Shown: in pieces, positions 61,001 through 64,000 of the stretch
How positions within the stretch are numbered: the first letter of the stretch is position 1
Layout of the letters: each line of letters begins with the position of its first letter
From: Comamonas sp. GB3 AK4-5
GTDB taxonomy: Bacteria > Pseudomonadota > Gammaproteobacteria > Burkholderiales > Burkholderiaceae_C
Direction: 5' to 3'
DNA: 64,000 bases
NCBI RefSeq assembly: GCF_041320665.1
Contig: NZ_CP166730.1
Coordinates: 2,418,001-2,482,000, forward strand
The notes under the pieces: model-generated
Told to the model about the DNA's origin: nothing
Databases searched by the model: none
What the model saw: only the letters and a program-made list of their open reading frames with translations
Made by a program: the position numbers and the translations under genes

Positions 61001-61132
61001 GGCGGCGGCCAGCTTGAACTGGCGGACTTCAGCCAGGGCTGCAGTGGGCGAGAAGCCCATCACTGCCAGGCTGGATGCCGCCAGACTCGAACCAGTCACT
61101 TTCATGAACTGGCGTCTGGAGAATTGCACCAT
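58073..61132 (-). CDS. fdoG: Formate dehydrogenase alpha subunit, selenocysteine-containing
   Basis: 1019 residues when UGA codon 197 (60544-60542) is read as Sec. The N-terminus has a Tat signal (SRRQFMK, residues 5-11), then a [4Fe-4S] motif (C51-x2-C54-x3-C58 and C93). Sec is in DNQARV-U-HGPT, exactly as in E. coli FdnG/FdoG, and the sequence continues AGLAPTFGRGAMTNHWVDIK for molybdopterin binding. Total length matches E. coli FdoG (1016). It oxidises periplasmic formate with a bis-MGD molybdenum/tungsten centre. AAGG precedes the start. It leads the operon with fdoH, fdoI and fdhE. A plain ORF caller would split it into two genes at 60542. Confidence 0.96.
60499..60541 (-). promoter_or_regulatory. 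Bacterial SECIS element in fdoG
   Basis: Directly after the UGA (60544-60542), the minus strand has a 7-bp outer stem CACGGCC (60541-60535) with GGCCGTG (60505-60499). An apical stem-loop GGCA-GGTCT-TGCC lies at 60527-60515, with the GGUCU loop known from E. coli fdh SECIS. This is the SelB-binding hairpin required for Sec insertion. Confidence 0.9.
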
Positions 61133-61437
61133 GGGTTACCTTTTTAAACTTGACGCTTGTGAGATGCATTGTAGGACGGGCGACTCGTATAAGACACAAG
61201 AACCAAGGTACTAGGGCAAGCTCCTCGGAAATGTATCAATATGAAAACATTGCCATCTCGCCTTCCTGCATGCGCTAACGCTTCGTTGATTGCCGTGGGC
61301 ATGCCTGTTTTTTGTGCAATCCAGACCGACTGTGTGCCACAAATGCACGGGGCGTGATAGGGGAAGTCCCAGCATGGGGCATACAAAAACGCCGCGCTGT
61401 AGGGCGCGGCGTTGGGCTGTGTGGGTGGCAGCAGGGC
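61133..61437. promoter_or_regulatory. Region upstream of fdoG, including the perM terminator
   Basis: 305 bp without a gene. It must contain the fdoG promoter. The right end carries the perM terminator (61386-61412). No clear FNR, NarL or sigma-54 site is recognisable to me. Confidence 0.5.
61386..61412 (-). terminator. Rho-independent terminator of the PerM-family gene
   Basis: On the minus strand ACGCCGCGC-N6-GCGCGGCGT is followed by a run of T, about 26 bp after the stop codon. Confidence 0.85.
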
Positions 61438-62505
61438 TCAGCTGCTGGGAGTGTCGGAGGCGGAGTGGGGCGGGGCGAAGATTTCCCAGGTGGCCATGAA
61501 CAAGGCCGCAATGGCCGGGCCGATGACAAAGCCGGATAGGCCAAACAGCGACATGCCGCCAATGGTGGAGATCAGCACCACGTAATCCGGCATCTTGGTG
61601 TCTTTGCCCACCAGCAAAGGACGTAGCAGGTTGTCCACCAGGCCGATAACCAGCAGGCCATAGGCGATCAGGATGATGCCCTGAGACACATTGCCGGCTG
61701 CCAGGAAGTAAATGGCCACGGGCCCCCAGATCAGGCTGGCGCCAATTGCGGGCAGCAGGGACAAAAAGGCCATCAGCACGCCCCAGAGTGCCGGTGCCTC
61801 GATGCCCATGATCCAGAAGATCAGTCCACCCAGTGCGCCTTGCGCCATGGCAACGGCCAGATTGCCCTTGACCGTGGCCTTGATGACGGTGGTGAACTTG
61901 CTCAGCAATTGGGATTTGTGCGTGGCGTCGAGGGGGACGGCCTCCAGTACGCGTGCGGCGAGCTGCATGCCGTCGCGCAGCAGGAAGAACAGCAAATACA
62001 GCATGATGCCGAAGCTCACCACAAAGCTCATGGTGTTCTGGCCCAGACTCACAGCCTGTGTGGCGAAGGACTTCGCGGCCTCGCCGGCCAGGGTGCTCAG
62101 GCGCTGCTGGATTTCCGTCAGCGTGCTGAGATTGAGCTTGTGCAGCAGGTCCAGCGCCCAATTGGGCAGGGCGTCTTTGATCTGCTGGATATAGGTGCCA
62201 AAGTCCATCTGCCCCGTGCTCAGGCGGTGGTAGACCGATACCGCTTCCTGGATGACGGACAGCGTGACCGCTATCAGCGGCAAGATGACGATCAGCAGGC
62301 AGGTCAGCAAGGTCAGCAACGCGGCAGTGTTGCGCGCACGCGGCATGCGTGCATGCAGGCGGCGATTGAGTGGCTGAAACAAAATGGCCAGCACCACGGC
62401 CCAGAAAATGGCACCCGCAAAGGGCCACAAGATACCGAGAAAGCCGCAAGTCACGGCGATCAGCAAGAGGGTGAAGGCGTGCTTCAGGGTTTGGTCCGAA
62501 CGCAT
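61438..62505 (-). CDS. AI-2E/PerM family membrane protein
   Basis: 355 residues with seven or eight hydrophobic segments. It starts MRSDQTLKHAFTLLLIAVTC; the central soluble loop and the block LLPAIGASLIWGPVAIYFLA with GLVDNLLRPLLVGKDTKMPD (conserved D-x6-P in the family) are diagnostic for the PerM/AI-2E transporter family. The function of most members is unsettled (quorum-signal export, sodium/proton exchange and permease roles have been proposed). The start at 62505 is preferred over the longer frame to 62613. It is divergent from sucA. Confidence 0.88.
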   Translation of the reverse strand: MRSDQTLKHAFTLLLIAVTCGFLGILWPFAGAIFWAVVLAILFQPLNRRLHARMPRARNTAALLTLLTCLLIVILPLIAVTLSVIQEAVSVYHRLSTGQMDFGTYIQQIKDALPNWALDLLHKLNLSTLTEIQQRLSTLAGEAAKSFATQAVSLGQNTMSFVVSFGIMLYLLFFLLRDGMQLAARVLEAVPLDATHKSQLLSKFTTVIKATVKGNLAVAMAQGALGGLIFWIMGIEAPALWGVLMAFLSLLPAIGASLIWGPVAIYFLAAGNVSQGIILIAYGLLVIGLVDNLLRPLLVGKDTKMPDYVVLISTIGGMSLFGLSGFVIGPAIAALFMATWEIFAPPHSASDTPSS

Positions 62506-62736
62506 AAGGTAGAAAAGATACCGGCAATGGCCTACAAGTAGGTGAATGTACGCGATGTGTATTGGCGCTAAGCTCTGTTCCACCTTTCGGACCGTTACAC
62601 CATTCGGTGGCACAATGTGAGACGCAACAATCGGCCCTTCCCAGCCACAGTCGCATCCGCCATCCGGTACAGCCGTGTCGCGGAAGGTTCACCAACCAGC
62701 TAATGCTTTCTAAAGGAAAGCGGAGGTCAGCGGAAT

Positions 62737-64000
62737 ATGAGCGATCAGCCATCTGTTTACCAAGCCTATCAAGGCAACACCTATCTCTTCGGGGGTAATG
62801 CCCCTTATGTCGAAGAGATGTATGAGAACTACCTGGCGAACCCCGGCAGCGTGCCGGATTCGTGGCGTGAATACTTCGACGCGCTGCAGCATGTGCCGGC
62901 CCTCGACGGCTCCAACGCCAAGGATGTGCCCCACCTGCCCGTGATCAACGCTTTTGCCGAGCGTGCCAAGCAAGGTGGTACCAAGGTGGTGCAGGCTTCC
63001 GGAGCCGATTCGGAGCTGGGTCGCAAGCGCACCGCAGTGCAGCAGCTAATTGCAGCCTACCGAAATGTGGGCCAGAGCTGGGCTGACCTGGATCCGCTCA
63101 AGCGCACCGAGCGCCCCGAAATTCCCGAGCTGGAGCCCGCGTTCTACGGCTTCACCGATGCAGACCAGGAAACCGTCTTTAACGTCGGCAACACCTTCTT
63201 CGGCAAGGAAACCATGTCCTTGCGCGATCTGCTGAACGCGCTGCGCGAGACCTACTGCGGCACCATCGGCGCGGAGTACATGTACGCCACCGACCAGGTG
63301 CAAAAGCGCTGGTGGCAGCAAAAGCTGGAAACCATCCGCTCCAAGCCTGCTTTCGACGCCAACAAGAAAAAACGCATTCTCGATCGCCTGACGGCCGCTG
63401 AAGGCCTGGAGCGCTATCTGCACACCAAGTACGTGGGCCAGAAGCGCTTCTCCCTGGAAGGTGGCGAATCCTTCATCGTGGCCATGGACGAGCTGATCAA
63501 TGCAGCCGGCCAAAAGGGCGTGCAGGAAGTCGTGATCGGCATGGCCCACCGCGGCCGCCTGAACGTGCTGGTCAACACCCTGGGCAAGATGCCCAAGGAT
63601 TTGTTCGCCGAGTTCGATCACACCGCCCCCGAGGATCTGCCTGCGGGTGACGTGAAATACCACCAGGGCTTCAGCTCCGACGTGTCCACCGCAGGTGGCC
63701 CGGTTCACCTGTCGCTGGCTTTCAACCCCTCGCACCTGGAAATCGTCAACCCCGTGGTGGAAGGTTCGGTGCGCTCGCGCATGGACCGCCGCGCCGACCC
63801 GCATGGCAAGCAAGTGCTGCCCGTGCTGGTGCACGGTGACGCGGCTTTCGCCGGCCAAGGTGTGAACCAGGAAACCCTGGCGCTGATGCAAACCCGTGGC
63901 TACACCACGGGCGGCACGGTGCACATCATCATCAACAACCAGATCGGTTTCACCACCTCCGACCCGCGCGACAAGGGCTCCACCACCTACTGCACGGACA
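62737..64000 (+). CDS. sucA: 2-oxoglutarate dehydrogenase E1 component (partial, 5' end)
   Basis: The first 421 codons of SucA. MSDQPSVYQAYQGNTYLFGG leads the E1 N-terminal domain (residues with YEEMYENYLANPGSVPDSW-like spacing), then RFSLEGGESFIVAMDELINA, VVIGMAHRGRLNVLVNTLGK and SLAFNPSHLEIVNPVVEGSV, typical ThDP-binding and active-site segments of E1. CGGAGG precedes the start. The gene continues beyond the window; sucB and lpd would be expected downstream. Confidence 0.97.
   Translation, partial: MSDQPSVYQAYQGNTYLFGGNAPYVEEMYENYLANPGSVPDSWREYFDALQHVPALDGSNAKDVPHLPVINAFAERAKQGGTKVVQASGADSELGRKRTAVQQLIAAYRNVGQSWADLDPLKRTERPEIPELEPAFYGFTDADQETVFNVGNTFFGKETMSLRDLLNALRETYCGTIGAEYMYATDQVQKRWWQQKLETIRSKPAFDANKKKRILDRLTAAEGLERYLHTKYVGQKRFSLEGGESFIVAMDELINAAGQKGVQEVVIGMAHRGRLNVLVNTLGKMPKDLFAEFDHTAPEDLPAGDVKYHQGFSSDVSTAGGPVHLSLAFNPSHLEIVNPVVEGSVRSRMDRRADPHGKQVLPVLVHGDAAFAGQGVNQETLALMQTRGYTTGGTVHIIINNQIGFTTSDPRDKGSTTYCTD

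Overview
The window is high-GC bacterial DNA, densely coded on both strands. Gene content and order (glnD, plsY, ybaK, metY, sucA, a proteobacterial-type selenocysteine locus, two-subunit CoA transferase) suggest a betaproteobacterium of the Burkholderiales, most likely Comamonadaceae (Comamonas/Delftia/Acidovorax-like). The taxonomic placement is an inference; no rRNA gene is present.

Layout. 1-10.2 kb: an MFS exporter with its TetR regulator and a palindromic operator candidate, a very large CheA-type hybrid histidine kinase standing without other chemotaxis genes, a LysR/LysE divergent pair and a DMT exporter. 10.3-14.4 kb: a four-gene cassette of TelA-like, TerD, unknown and vWA proteins resembling tellurium/chemical-stress (Ter) systems. 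14.5-23.2 kb: housekeeping genes (hydrolase, tas, ybaK, plsY, lipoprotein, glnD, metY). 23.4-27.7 kb: three tandem paralogous membrane-bound diguanylate cyclases with a MITE-like element between the first two. 27.7-29.6 kb: RNase D-like exonuclease, thioesterase, msrA. 29.7-33.8 kb: a zinc-acquisition locus (Zur-like regulator, small periplasmic protein, DUF2946-like protein, ZnuD-type TonB receptor with a His-rich loop). 33.8-39.1 kb: DUF6882-like protein, aminoglycoside-kinase-like protein, RtcB-like ligase, katG with an OxyR-like site. 39.3-43.97 kb: PAS-LuxR regulator divergent from a 3-oxoacid CoA-transferase operon carrying an extra gene between the two subunits, then an HD-GYP protein and an Lrp/AsnC regulator. 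44.1-46.4 kb: a lower-GC accessory patch with a c-type cytochrome, a frameshifted DUF4375/DMP19 gene, an intact IS481-family element and a gene remnant. 46.4-51.6 kb: selD, GNAT, XRE-cupin regulator with operator, DMT exporter, bestrophin, hydrolase.

51.7-61.1 kb is a nearly complete selenocysteine module on the minus strand, in transcription order fdoG, fdoH, fdoI, fdhE, selA, selB and selC (the tRNA-Sec gene). fdoG contains an in-frame UGA (codon 197) followed directly by a hairpin with the bacterial SECIS form, so the formate dehydrogenase alpha subunit is one selenoprotein and not two genes. selD, which makes the selenium donor, lies about 4 kb beyond selC. The cell can therefore make selenophosphate, charge tRNA-Sec, decode UGA and assemble a membrane-bound periplasm-facing formate dehydrogenase largely from this one region. 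The window ends with a PerM-type transporter and the start of sucA.

The items most worth a second look are the collinear Sec module with its embedded tRNA gene, the TelA/TerD/vWA cassette with its unrecognised third gene, the diguanylate cyclase triplet with its MITE, and several strong palindromic operators.
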